Source of the DNA: Acanthosepion esculentum
Taxonomy: Eukaryota; Mollusca; Cephalopoda; Sepiida; Sepiidae
DNA length: 64,000 nt
Assembly: GCA_964036315.1 (NCBI GenBank)
Contig: OZ038500.1
Coordinates: 61,846,102 to 61,910,101, forward strand
Direction: 5' to 3'
The notes beneath the pieces are model-generated. The model ran no database searches. It worked only from the letters and a program-made list of their open reading frames with translations, and was not told the origin of the DNA. A program made the translations under genes and the position numbers. Below, piece by piece: positions 55,215-64,000 of the stretch (position 1 is the first letter of the stretch; each line of letters opens with the position of its first letter).

Positions 55215-55325
55215 CTTTACGATTGGCCAGGAGAGAAATGGGTTTGCATGATCTTTGAAGCAGTCAATTCAATTCGACGACGCTTGCGTCGTTATGATTG
55301 GCTAGGAGTGAAATGAATTTGCATG
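55215..55325 (+). promoter_or_regulatory. Duplicated CCAAT-plus-octamer module
   Basis: ATTGG (55222) followed 21 bp later by TTTGCAT (55243), and ATTGG (55297) followed 21 bp later by a full ATTTGCAT octamer (55317-55324). The two units are offset by 75 bp and share GAGxGAAATG between the boxes. Octamer plus CCAAT is typical of histone H2A/H2B promoters, but no histone ORF is nearby, so this may be a relocated or coincidental module. Confidence 0.4.
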
Positions 55326-55700
55326 TTCGCTGTCTTCGTTCAATAGAGAAGCATATTTTCCCCACAAACAACAACACGCGACATGAAAGCGTTTTTAAAG
55401 ACGGGATAAGCCGGTATTTGCTTCTTATGTACATCCCCCGCTTATCCCTTGATCACACATATAGCAACTTGGTACGTTTTTTTTAATTCTGGTAGTTCGT
55501 CGTTGGCGGGCAATCAGATCTACTTTGGGGGAGGGAGCATCACCTATTCTTCAGGGGGATTATTTTCCGAGGTAAGTCGGCATTTTCATCTCTACACTAT
55601 TGTTTCTTTTGAAAAATTTTCCTCCTCCAGAATTTAGCACCCAAGGACGACCTGCTAGTGTCTTACATTTGACTTTTGAACAATTACTTATTAACTAATC
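55326..55700. other. Stretch without recognised gene
   Basis: GGGATAAGC (55406) and GCTTATCCC (55441) form a hairpin; nothing else recognised. Confidence 0.4.
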
Positions 55701-55705
55701 TTACT

Positions 55706-55787
55706 TCTCGAATAAACGGGAGAATCAAATAAGTGGGGACGGAGTCTCTTATTTTTATAAACATACCCTCCGTTTATTCGAGAGACA
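55706..55787. mobile_element. Small foldback element, Tigger-like style
   Basis: TCTCGAATAAACGGG and CCGTTTATTCGAGAGA are inverted over about 80 bp. Related end motifs (CTCTCGAATAATCGAGTGGG, CCCGTTTATTTGAGATG) recur at 56053 and 56124, so several degraded copies are clustered to 56160. Confidence 0.55.
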
Positions 55788-55824
55788 GGAGTACAGTATA
55801 GTGAATCACCAAACGTAGTTTCAT

Positions 55825-55920
55825 TGTGGCACTAATTATAAGGCACCCAGTGAGGATCGAACTCAATATTCAGTCGTAATTGATCTAGCGAGACAAGCTT
55901 GCTAACCATTACACCACGTC
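55825..55920 (-). mobile_element. SINE-B copy with recognisable tRNA-like head
   Basis: The complement reads GTGGTGTAATGGTTAGCAAG (A-box region), TGAGTTCGATCCTCACTGGG (B-box region) and TGCC: a well preserved tRNA-type pol III promoter. Confidence 0.7.
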
Positions 55921-56229
55921 AAAGTGTATAGAATAAGTAGATGGATACGCTTATTGAAATGTTGAAACTATGTAGATACACGCCATTTATTTGAACCCCT
56001 CCCCCTCATCCGTTTTATACGAGAGGCAAAAGTAAGTTTCCCTCTCGTTTTCTTATCTCTCGAATAATCGAGTGGGGCTGGAGCTAGTAAAATGTTTTGT
56101 TGTTTGTTGTTTTTTAAGAGCCCCCTACCCGTTTATTTGAGATGCTTTTAGGAACAATTTGTCTTGATTCTTTTTTTCCAAGTTCTTTCTTTGATTTGTT
56201 TCTTAATTGTTTTTTCTTTCCCTGAATGC

Positions 56230-56610
56230 TAGAAGACTTCTTCACATATGAAGAAGAAACTTAGGGCAACAGAAATGTGGTTCTACAGAAGGATGCTGAG
56301 AATACCATAGACAGAGCATATGAATAACGAGAAAGTTTTAAAGAAAATAGAAACAACAAAAAAGACGCTTATACTTAGTATAAAAAAGTTTAAATTTTAG
56401 GACACATAGAAGAAAGAAGGTTTAGAAAATTTGGCACTAACAGGACACTAAAAACAAAAGTGACAGACCTAACGTGCTTGTATAAACGGGTGACAGAGCA
56501 GAGATAGTAAAAAGATAATTATTGCCAAGAACTACAAAAGCTAGGAGGTTATGAAGAGACTTGATCGCCCACGTCCTGTAGGGACACGGGCCATAGAAGA
56601 ATTGTTTGTG
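56230..56610 (+). mobile_element. LINE-C fragment, heavily mutated
   Basis: CAACAGAAATGTGGTTCTAC then AGAAGGATGCTGAGAATACC, GTTATGAAGAGACTTGATCG and CCCACGTCCTGTAGGG parallel the C-terminus and 3' end of LINE-C at 54850 and 36600; many indels. Confidence 0.7.
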
Positions 56611-56710
56611 CTGATTTTTAGTGTACTACGGACAACGCTGAACTGAAAAAAATGTAATGTTTTACTTTATCCCTCGCATTGTCTCGGCTTGGCTCTTTGG
56701 GATTATCAGC

Positions 56711-57184
56711 GTGGCCACCGATAGAGAAGGCCTGCTCGATAGTGACGTGACGTCACAAAAGTAGTCCATGCAGTAAAACAAACAGTAATCATAATGTAAC
56801 GAATAATTGTAAGAAAAAAATTGTTTTTATAAAACTTTTTAATAATACTCACTCTGCTGAATTTAGATGAAAAATGGTCTCTTCTGATTGTACGAATCCA
56901 AACATCAGATAATTCTTTATCTTTAGGGAAAGAAAATAGATGTACTTTAGGGCCGTTTTTATAATTCCTTTTGCAATTTGGTACAACGCATCTATAAGGC
57001 ATTGTTTTTGTTTTAAATTAATTCAATATTTAAAAGAAAATATTAATAAATAATTTTAAAATGCCGCCGTAAAAAATCTGATACACAAAACAAACGACAC
57101 GCTTCTTGAAAGTCGGACTCAATATGATGACGTCACATTTTTTCACTACCCCAATGAAACAGGCCTTCTCTATTGGTGGCCACG
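56711..57184 (-). mobile_element. P-element-like non-autonomous element with 8-bp target duplication
   Basis: The left end GTGGCCACCGATAGAGAAGG and the right end (complement CGTGGCCACCAATAGAGAAG) are ~25-bp TIRs with one mismatch. Subterminal TGACGTCAC occurs on both sides (56748, 57129). TTATCAGC flanks both ends (56703-56710; 57185-57192), the duplication length made by P-type transposases. The 474-bp element contains a THAP exon and no catalytic region. Confidence 0.85.
56853..57002 (-). CDS. THAP zinc-finger first exon of a P-type transposase
   Basis: The minus-strand exon encodes MPYRCVVPNCKRNYKNGPKV and HLFSFPKDKELSDVWIRTIR and RDHFSSKFSR: a THAP N-terminus with C-x4-C (C5, C10), the conserved FSFP and W35. 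The second zinc pair (CxxH) would come from the next exon. A consensus donor AGA|GTGAGT lies at 56853/56852, so translation beyond R50 (the VSIIKKFYK tail) is intron. THAP domains bind DNA and are used by P-element transposases to recognise their ends. The exon is intact although the rest of the gene is missing. Confidence 0.82.
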
Positions 57185-57339
57185 TTATCAGCTGTTTGGA
57201 CCTTCTCAAAACAAGTTCATCACTGATGTCTCAAAAGTGCAAGAGTGGCTCCAATCACTTGGTACCACGTTCTACGAAGACAGTAAATTTTGCGTTACTA
57301 CACCGATGGGGCAAGTGCATCAATCTCAATGATGACATC

Positions 57340-57610
57340 TTTTATATGGCGTGTCCCTTCAGAAAGTTGGCTATTATGGCTCTCCACAACTTCCTGTCTT
57401 TTGTCGCTCTTAGTAAGGTTTGTCTTTTTGCTACCTCTCCAAAATCCCTGTTCTACCAAAAGTTTACACAAGTTCGTTAGCTGCTTTCCTCTGTCACTCG
57501 TGCTTTCAATATGTCATGTTAGTGTCAAATTCTCCAAGCCCTCTTTCCTCATTATGTACCCTAGAATTTTCAGTTGTTTCTTTCTGATTCTAAGTGCAGA
57601 TAAAATAGCA
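57340..57610 (-). mobile_element. LINE-C fragment
   Basis: The plus-strand complement pattern GGCTCTCCACAACTTCCTGT, TCGCTCTTAGTAAGGTTTGT and ATTATGTACCCTAGAATTTT match other LINE-C copies. Confidence 0.75.
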
Positions 57611-57719
57611 AAGCGGTGCTAATAATATACACACCATTTTGTATATTTATAAACATGTTGGATCAGTAACTTTGTGTAGCTTTTCGGACAACCGCCGTAT
57701 GTTCATATAAATATCTTTA

Positions 57720-58185
57720 AGACGTAACGGGCTACTGAGAGAGAGAACAATAAAAGAACTGGAATTAAGACAGAAGATAACGATTGACATTGTATTTAAT
57801 TTTTTAAGATCAAAGTTGACTGAAAAAGCAAGAAGTCGAACGAGAGTTACACAAGCGAGAAGTGCGAGAGGAAGCTGTTAGCATAGAACTAACGGTTATA
57901 TCAAGCCTTTTCAACTGTAAAAATGATGAGATATATCCACGAATCTAGTAGTACTATTAAATTCATAAAGTCTGTGTACTACAAAGTCCTCTTTCTGGTA
58001 CATAAGCCCATCCGAACAATTACCATGAAAATATTTATAAAAAGAGCACAGGGAAGCTACATTACAAACGGCAGGAAAGTGACTGAAGCCGAGATGCCAG
58101 GTCATGACAAATAACAGTGCAGATTCTTTTTGTATTATGTCAAGAATCTCTAAATAACATAGCAGAAGCACCACACCATACTTCC
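57720..58185 (-). mobile_element. LINE-A fragment, degraded
   Basis: The minus strand reads CNVASLCSFYKYFHGNCSDG and FTVEK-type pieces within 57911-58174, then a 3' part (AACGATTGACATTGTATTTA). The 3'UTR CAAGCAAGG motif is absent, so the 3' end is lost. Confidence 0.7.
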
Positions 58186-58895
58186 TTTTATAACTGGATA
58201 GTATTATATTTGTTCTATACTGCAGTTATGAAGCATTTCAACTTACTCGTCTGCGAGCCGAAGGAAAAATGAAGATCAACCTGCTTTCAATCTCCAGCTT
58301 GACTATTACGTTGTTTCTGTACCTTTATCTAGACATTGTTTTGCTAGCGATCACTACTATCTTAAAATCGTAACTAATTGTCAAGGATTCGGTAATAAAA
58401 ACGTTCTATTCCGGAATCCGATAAAAAACCTTTTGAGAGACCACCGGTTCCGTCCACCATTGCTATGAAGAGGTTCTCTGTTAACAGACAAGGCGTAACT
58501 TTTCCCAGTTCAGTTTTGTGCACAAGGTTTGATTCAGTTCGTCGTTTTCTTTGGCAAGTCATGTAACATAAACAGTTCAAAAACCACGACAAAGTGCTAT
58601 GTTGTGTCAGAAAGCAGAACGCATAGTTACAATAACATTTTTCTACTTATTCAAATGATGACACATAACAGCTTCGAGCGCCGCCAACTGAGTGAACAAA
58701 AAAAAAACACTGAAACCAACTAAATCTAAATCTGCCTTGTGGCGCATAATGCCTCTTTTGAGGTTTCTGTAATCGAAATGTTCCACAGGGTGAAGAGATT
58801 GGCCCACACCCTGCTTCTGTTCTCTGAGGAAAGTTTGGTTTTCTGACGGGGTTTCCTTCCCTCAGACGATCACGTATTCCCACGCAAACGAGCTC
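58186..58895. other. Stretch without recognised gene
   Basis: Short ORFs on both strands (for example 58647-58883 minus) without recognised domains; may include SINE-related sequence at its right end. Confidence 0.4.
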
Positions 58896-58899
58896 CAGC

Positions 58900-59110
58900 T
58901 AACCAGGTTTGGGAATTTATAGCTGTCTTTGTTGTCATTCAAGGCCGAGGTTTGTCCTATTTAACCCATAGCTTGGGACAGAAAGATGTTTTTATGTGTT
59001 TCCCAAGAGCAATTGTGCGAAAGTTAATGTAACGAACTCAGCTGGAGTTTGAAATTGGATCGCCGATTTCCCGTTTCGAGCCGCTAACCATTACATCACC
59101 TGCATGTGAA
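58900..59110 (-). mobile_element. tRNA-derived SINE, minus orientation
   Basis: AACCCATAGCTTGGGACAG body, GAACTCAGCTGGAGTTTGAA (B-box complement region) and CGAGCCGCTAACCATTACAT (A-box complement). Confidence 0.65.
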
Positions 59111-59429
59111 GAGCATGCTACAATGCATATTACGGTTCTTGACTTCAGCACAAAATAAGTCATTTATCTATAGACTGCTCCCCAATTCTGACACGAATGC
59201 AATGTGCTGTGATGAAAGTGGAAGAAGTCAGTGAGGATGAGTGAAATTTTCTTATGCTGTAACAGTTTTCACCTTATCGTGTCGACAGAACATCACCGAG
59301 AAGACGAAAAGTATAAAAGAATTTTCCATGAGGTGTTTTATTAATAACAAAGCCAGTGGGGAACGTTAAGTCACGGAGTAAAATTTGAGCAATCTCCTCC
59401 CGTAGATTGTAACAACTGTTCCGAGTTTG

Positions 59430-60170
59430 AGCCTCACTCGGTGTCTGACACTTTTGGAGATAAGTGATTATGCCTCTCCACAATTTCCTATCCCTTGTGG
59501 CCTTTAACAGTTTTTCTCCCTTTTATAAGGCTCCCGTCGGCAGTTCCGCCATCCATTTACACAAACTCATTAAGTGGCTTGCTGCCTTCCCTTATCTCTC
59601 TTGCTCTCAATTTTCCTAGTGAGGGCTAAATTTTCCAAACTCTCCATCCTCATTATTTGCCCAGAGGAATTTCAGCTGTCTTTTCTTGATTCCCTATAGA
59701 AGTGCTCTTTCTGTTGCCATTTTATTTCAGACTTCCTTTTTGCTTACTAGTTCTGCCCACAGAATGTTCAATATCCTTCTGTAGAACCACATTTCTGCTG
59801 CCTCCAGTTTTCTAATCATCTGTGCGGAAATTGTCCAGCATTTACTGCTATGTAAGAAGTTGGAAAACACATGGTAATCCGGCACTTTTTTCTAACGAAT
59901 CTTTTTCATTTGTCAACACTTTGCTTAGCTTTTGGAAGGCATCTTTCGCTCGTTCAATGCGTCTTTGGATCTCGGTGTCGCATTTTCCATCCTTTGTTAA
60001 ATCATTTCCCAGATAGTTCTTCGAATTTCTACATCAGCTTGATATTTATATCACCAATTCGTAACTCGTACCTTGGGATTTTTCTCTTGCTGATGACCAT
60101 ACTTTCTGTCTTCTTGCAGTTGATGGTTAGTCAAGCTTATTAAATACGATTGATTTGTTTTATACGACTT
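59430..60170 (-). mobile_element. LINE-C fragment, long but degraded
   Basis: The complement shows CTTTTGGAAGGCATCTTTCG, ATCTTCCGT-type and GAAATTGTCCAGCATTTACT landmarks shared with 52315-52760, and the downstream part GCCTCTCCACAATTTCCTAT. Translation needs several frames. Confidence 0.72.
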
Positions 60171-60269
60171 TTCAAGCCTTTGCTGGTTATTTAAACCCAG
60201 AAAATATTTTGAGATTGTAAGAATTTCTTTTTTAGATAATAATGATTTAGTGATAAAAAGTCTTACTAA

Positions 60270-60512
60270 ATTAACCCGTAGCTGGGGGAGAAAAGGATCT
60301 ATTTGTGCCTAAGTGAATATACCGAACCCAAATAGAATTGAAACTCAGCTCTCCGATTAACAATTCCGAGCTATTATCCATTACACCATCCGCATATCCA
60401 AGCTAACAGCACCTGGTATGGTATTCCCAAGCGGTTCCCATACTGATCAGGTTCGACGTTGCTTAACTTCAGTGATCGTGCGGAAATCGGTGTTTCAACG
60501 TAATGTAGCCGT
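60270..60512 (-). mobile_element. Chimeric 5S-rRNA/tRNA SINE, second copy
   Basis: On the minus strand, 60512-60401 is 5S-like: CACGATCACTGAAGTTAAGC, AACGTCGAACCTGATCAG, CCGCTTGGGAATACC, GGTGCTGTTAGC. It continues through TTGGATATGC into GGATGGTGTAATGGATAATA (A-box region), GAGCTGAGTTTCAATTC (B-box region) and the common body with the complement of TTAACCCGTAGCTGGGGGAG. The join is equivalent to that at 26998/27003. Confidence 0.85.
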
Positions 60513-60701
60513 TAATTAAATCTGAAAAATCACTCAAAAAAAGCAATGGTTAGTAATCTAGTTTTGTAGATTATTTGTTAATTAACGGAAAGGATGAAAA
60601 ATTCGACCAGGGGTCTACTCACCGGCTTTGTGTTTATTCATCTAAGACCTATTTCATAGTTAAATTGTTTCTTTCTTCCGTCCGATCACGTTTCTAAAAT
60701 A

Positions 60702-60752
60702 CAGTGTAACCCTTATATAAGAGACCCGGATATAAGAGAAACCCGGATGTAC
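60702..60752 (+). mobile_element. Tigger-like MITE, truncated copy
   Basis: After TA, CAGTGTAACCCTTATATAAG and ACCCGGATATAAGAGAAACC, then the element breaks off. Confidence 0.75.
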
Positions 60753-61920
60753 CTAATGATTTATAGTTCTTCGTTTTCATCGTTGACGACTGAGGCGATT
60801 CGAAGCCCTTTGAGTGTTGTGCTGTTTGTCTATCAAAGAATAACCAAGATACGCAAGCTCCTGTGTATATCCTGTCTTAAGCTCTCTTCACTTTTACGCT
60901 AACGATTCTCACTGAGGAAAGATTTTTCTTAATGGGAAATTAATAGCCTAATTTGCTTTCTATATGAGGTCACTTTATCCTCCCTCTCTTTTATTGCTTT
61001 GACACCTGACTACTATAGTCTCATGGCTAGGTAGGGAAATGGCGCTTAGATGACACTTTTCCCCCTAGACTCGAAGTAGAACAATATAGCTGACTCGGTG
61101 GCTGTTCGAGGACAGACAGCAGTTGGACCCGGCCAACGGTAATCTCTACTCTTTTTCTTCGACCTGGAACAGTATCGCTATCTTTAGCCCTGTGACAGGA
61201 GCTTTTTTTTTTCAAAACCCATGTTACAGAGCTAAAGACACAGACCTTAATTTCTCCAATAGTGTCTTCTGTTGTAAAACTCTTAAACCATGGCATTCTC
61301 TAAAAGAAACACCAATATGATGCGAGTTTGTGTTCTTTCTCTAAAGAAATAACAATATTGTGCTCCTGGTGGAGGGATACTTTAGTTGAGATGGATTCAC
61401 GTTGGTCACATGATGGTCACTTAGTGAGGTTATTTCATAGAGTAACGAAAGTGGGTAGTTTTTCAATTAGCTTCCAGAAATTAACCGAGCGTTTGATTTT
61501 TTTTTTTTTTTTTTTTTTTACTATGGGTTGAGGCCAAATCTGCCTCGCCCGGCAAGCTGCCAAAGAGTCAGCTCATACCGTAAAATAAACTGTCATTTTA
61601 AAAATCTTTTTAAATGTATTAATTTTATAAATGAACTCGCTTAAAATAATTTAATGTCACGTGACAGACAAAGTCCCCCCCCACAGTCAATCGTCGATTC
61701 GAATGAACGACTATCACCAGAAAATATTTTGCAAGAAGATTGGTCCTTATTTGAGCTCGGCAATCCTCTTTGGGAGCCTATAACTATAATCCCTTGAAAA
61801 TAGCTAATGAATTAGAATTAATTGAAATATGTATAGGGTTAGATATGTCACATCTTGAAATGAATAGCTTCCATTCTGGAAATTATACGGACTAGTAAAC
61901 TCTTTTTTGTTACTTTATTC
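60753..61920. other. Stretch without recognised gene
   Basis: Open frames of 65-89 codons (61027-61296 minus; 61123-61320 and 61328-61531 plus) lack recognised domains. A T run at 61499-61520 may mark a retroposon 3' end. Confidence 0.4.
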
Positions 61921-61926
61921 CCAGTA

Positions 61927-62109
61927 CAGTGTAACCCGGATATAAGAGAGTTGTCGGGACCGGAGCAGTATCTTATATCCGGGTTTCTCTTATATCCGGG
62001 TTTGGTCTATTTTGTTTAGGTAAGTATGGCTCTAATTTGGGACCAGAGAAAATATCTCTTATATCCGGGTTTATCTTATATCCGGGTCTCTTATATCCGG
62101 GTTACACTG
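61927..62109. mobile_element. Tigger-like MITE, copy (183 bp)
   Basis: TA flanks at 61925-61926 and 62110-62111. Ends CAGTGTAACCCGGATATAAG and CTTATATCCGGGTTACACTG. Internal CTTATATCCGGGTTT repeats and GCTCTAATTTGGGACCAGAG centre. Confidence 0.93.
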
Positions 62110-62179
62110 TATTTTGGCTATTGTTATTCCTTACCGTTTTTATATTACCCAAAGCTCTGTTATTCTTCTACGTACCGGG

Positions 62180-62490
62180 TCTCTTCAGGACGTCTGCAAT
62201 TATGGTTCACCACAACTTCCCGTCTTTTGCAGCCCTTAGTAAAGTTTGCCTTCTTGCTATCTCTCCTAATCCCTGTTCTGCCAACCATTTACATAAGCTC
62301 ATTAGGTAGACTATGCGCTGCTTTCTCCTGTCCCCCTTGCCTTCAATATATCCTGTGAGTGTTCATGATATTCTCAGCATCCTCCTGTAGAACAATATTT
62401 CAGTTACCTCAAATCACTTCATGTATGTGAAAATTGTCATATAGGAGGACCGATATCACATGACTCATTTCTTTGTTTCTGACGAAATTT
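62180..62490 (-). mobile_element. LINE-C fragment
   Basis: GGACGTCTGCAATTATGGTT, GCAGCCCTTAGTAAAGTTTG, CCATTTACATAAGCTCATTA and CCCCCTTGCCTTCAATATAT match other minus-oriented LINE-C copies. It lies between two inverted Tigger-like MITEs. Confidence 0.78.
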
Positions 62491-62512
62491 TCCTGTCGAT
62501 ATTGTTATTATA

Positions 62513-62683
62513 CAGTGTAACCTGGATATAAGAGAAACACGGATATAAGAGAGATTTTCTCTGGTCCCAAATTAGAGCCATACTTACCTAAACAAAATAG
62601 ACCAAACTCGGATATAAGAGAAACCCGGATATAAGATACTTCTTCTCCGGTCCCGACAACTCTCTTATATCCGGGTTACACTG
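62513..62683. mobile_element. Tigger-like MITE, copy (171 bp), inverted relative to 61927
   Basis: TA at 62511-62512 and 62684-62685. Ends CAGTGTAACCTGGATATAAG and its inverse. Its complement aligns along its full length with 61927-62109. Confidence 0.93.
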
Positions 62684-62789
62684 TACTTAATTTCAGGATT
62701 TCTATATTAACTTCGATAGCAGAAACACCCTTTCCAAAGCCTTGTTATTTGCGGAGAACATTTCAGATTGTAAAGAGGGTGGGGAAAGA

Positions 62790-63270
62790 TTCAGACTTTG
62801 ACATGTAAAGCAATAACAACGAATTTACAGTTTATTGTGACTGACAATCCGAAGCCAATGTTTCAGAATTTGACATTGCAAAAAAAACACGGTAACGAAT
62901 TGGCTCTTGATTGTGACTGGCAATCCGAAGGCAATATTTTAGAATTTGACATTGAAAAAAAAACGGTAACGATTTTGTCTCTTTATTGTGACTGACAAAG
63001 CCGAAGGCAATGTTTTAGAATTTGACATTTCAAAATAAACTCGATAACAAATTGGTTCTTTATTGTGACTGACAACCGACAATCTGAAGGTAATGTTTCA
63101 GAATTTGACAATCACAATCAAGAGCCAATTCGTTACCGTGTTTTTTTGCAATAATTTTTTAGCATTTGACATTGCAAAACAAACACGGTAACGAATTGGC
63201 TCATTATTGTGACTGATACTCCAACCGGAATGTTTTAGACTTTGACCTTATAAAATAAATGCGCTAACAA
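62790..63270. repeat. ~76-bp tandem repeat with one inverted piece
   Basis: ATTGTGACTG recurs at about 62834, 62909, 62985, 63062 and 63208, each followed by CCGAAGGCAATGTTTTAGAA and TTTGACATTGC. Between 63109 and 63150 the sequence ATCACAATCAAGAGCCAATT with CGTTACCGTG is an inverted part of the unit. Confidence 0.88.
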
Positions 63271-63362
63271 ATTTAACGAAGTCGAGAAACTGTATAAATT
63301 GCAAAGATGAAAAATAAAAATATCTTCAACCTTCAATAACGTGGGAACCAGTTTTCACTAAG

Positions 63363-63720
63363 TCAAATCTGCATTAGTTTCTCTATTATATATATATTTT
63401 TTATTTTTACCTGATTTCTTTCTAAAATATATCCTCTTTTCAGATGCTTCTTATTCTTTTGTTTTTTCTTGTTCGGCTCTCGACATTCCTCCAATGAATC
63501 TCTCAACTCACACGTCACCATCAGACAGTAGCGTGCAGAATCGCTTCTGCCTCTCGGTCTCATGCGATAAAAACAGACTTACCCATTTCTCATTACGAAG
63601 CTCATCCTGCCACTCCTCCACCCTTTTCCGTCTAAGTTTGCCAAATAGGTACCACTCGAGTCTCCATGGTAACGTGAACAAAATCACAATAGATGATGAA
63701 TGTCAGACGCTAAACTAGAT
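63363..63720. other. Possible minus-strand exon with consensus donor, unproven
   Basis: On the minus strand AATGG|GTAAGTCTG near 63585 is a good donor. Upstream, one frame reads RLEWYLFGKLRRKRVEEWQD and ELRNEKW, but the nearest ATG is in a different frame and no acceptor was identified. It may be chance. Confidence 0.2.
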
Positions 63721-63934
63721 TCTGGCCATCAACTAACTAGCGCTGAACTATTAGGCGTGTGCAAAAGTTTCCAGCGAGAAACCGGTTTTCAAAAAAGAGC
63801 ACATTGAACATTTGAGCCCACATTGGTCATTTTCTTTGTCCATTAAAGGACTCGGGCCTTCACAAATATTTATAAAAGATGGATAGTAAAGGGCGTTTCC
63901 CTGCCAAGCCAGCCCATGATTGGTAACATTAAGT

Positions 63935-64000
63935 AAGATTACAGAACCCGATCCGCTATTTATCCAGAGCCAAGAGGAGAAGAGATTGGTTCATGCCATT
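63935..64000 (-). mobile_element. tRNA-derived SINE, cut by the window edge
   Basis: GAACCCGATCCGCTATTTAT and GAGGAGAAGAGATTGGTTC correspond to the body of the common SINE in minus orientation; the head lies beyond 64000. Confidence 0.55.

Noticed and set aside
62798..62995. 65-codon ORF
   Set aside because: Entirely within the 76-bp tandem array.
63363..63718. Minus-strand exon near a GTAAGT donor
   Set aside because: Frame of the nearest ATG does not match the open frame and no acceptor was found; left only as a low-confidence note.

Overview
The window is eukaryotic, AT-rich and dominated by decayed transposable elements. Nothing is operon-like, no long intron-free host gene is present, and spliceosomal-type signals occur. 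The mix of tRNA-derived SINEs, several LINE families, Tc1/mariner, hAT, P-like and Tigger-like elements and many minisatellites fits an animal. From recall of repeat style I favour a mollusc, probably an octopus-like cephalopod; this is inference, since no diagnostic host gene is visible.

Layout. 1-8.6 kb: LINE fragments of three families (called here LINE-A, -B and -C), one SINE, an 11-copy perfect 26-bp array and a 52-bp perfect palindrome. 8.6-17.4 kb: the least repetitive part, very AT-rich, holding the best host-gene candidate, a minus-strand first coding exon for a signal peptide (12092-12417). 17.4-22.3 kb: a 68-bp satellite grown out of a LINE-C fragment, then a composite minisatellite element and a MITE. 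24.9-31.6 kb: an internally deleted mariner, a 5S-rRNA/tRNA chimeric SINE, a Tc1-type MITE with long TIRs, and TA repeats. 31.6-38 kb: SINE modules, a Tigger-like MITE, a 1-kb pyrimidine tract built from a ~0.4-kb repeat, and a 94-bp perfect palindrome. 38-44.3 kb: two hAT elements, one disrupted by a LINE, the other by a solo LTR sitting in its terminal repeat. 44.98-46.57 kb: a structurally complete Tc1 element whose transposase has one frameshift. 47-54.3 kb: LINE, Penelope-like and mariner remnants and two more composite minisatellite elements. 54.8-64 kb: LINE-C pieces, a P-element-like element retaining a THAP exon, a second 5S/tRNA SINE, three further Tigger-like MITE copies and a 76-bp tandem array.

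The elements do not form a pathway; what connects them is nesting and shared architecture. The most notable signals are: (1) a chimeric 5S-tRNA SINE in two copies; (2) a composite repeat with two flanking minisatellite arrays and a small hairpin, seen at four loci; (3) a THAP-exon element with 8-bp duplications; (4) the same insertion at the same point of two LINE-A copies; (5) two very long perfect palindromes. All coordinates were read by eye, so repeat edges may be off by tens of bases.
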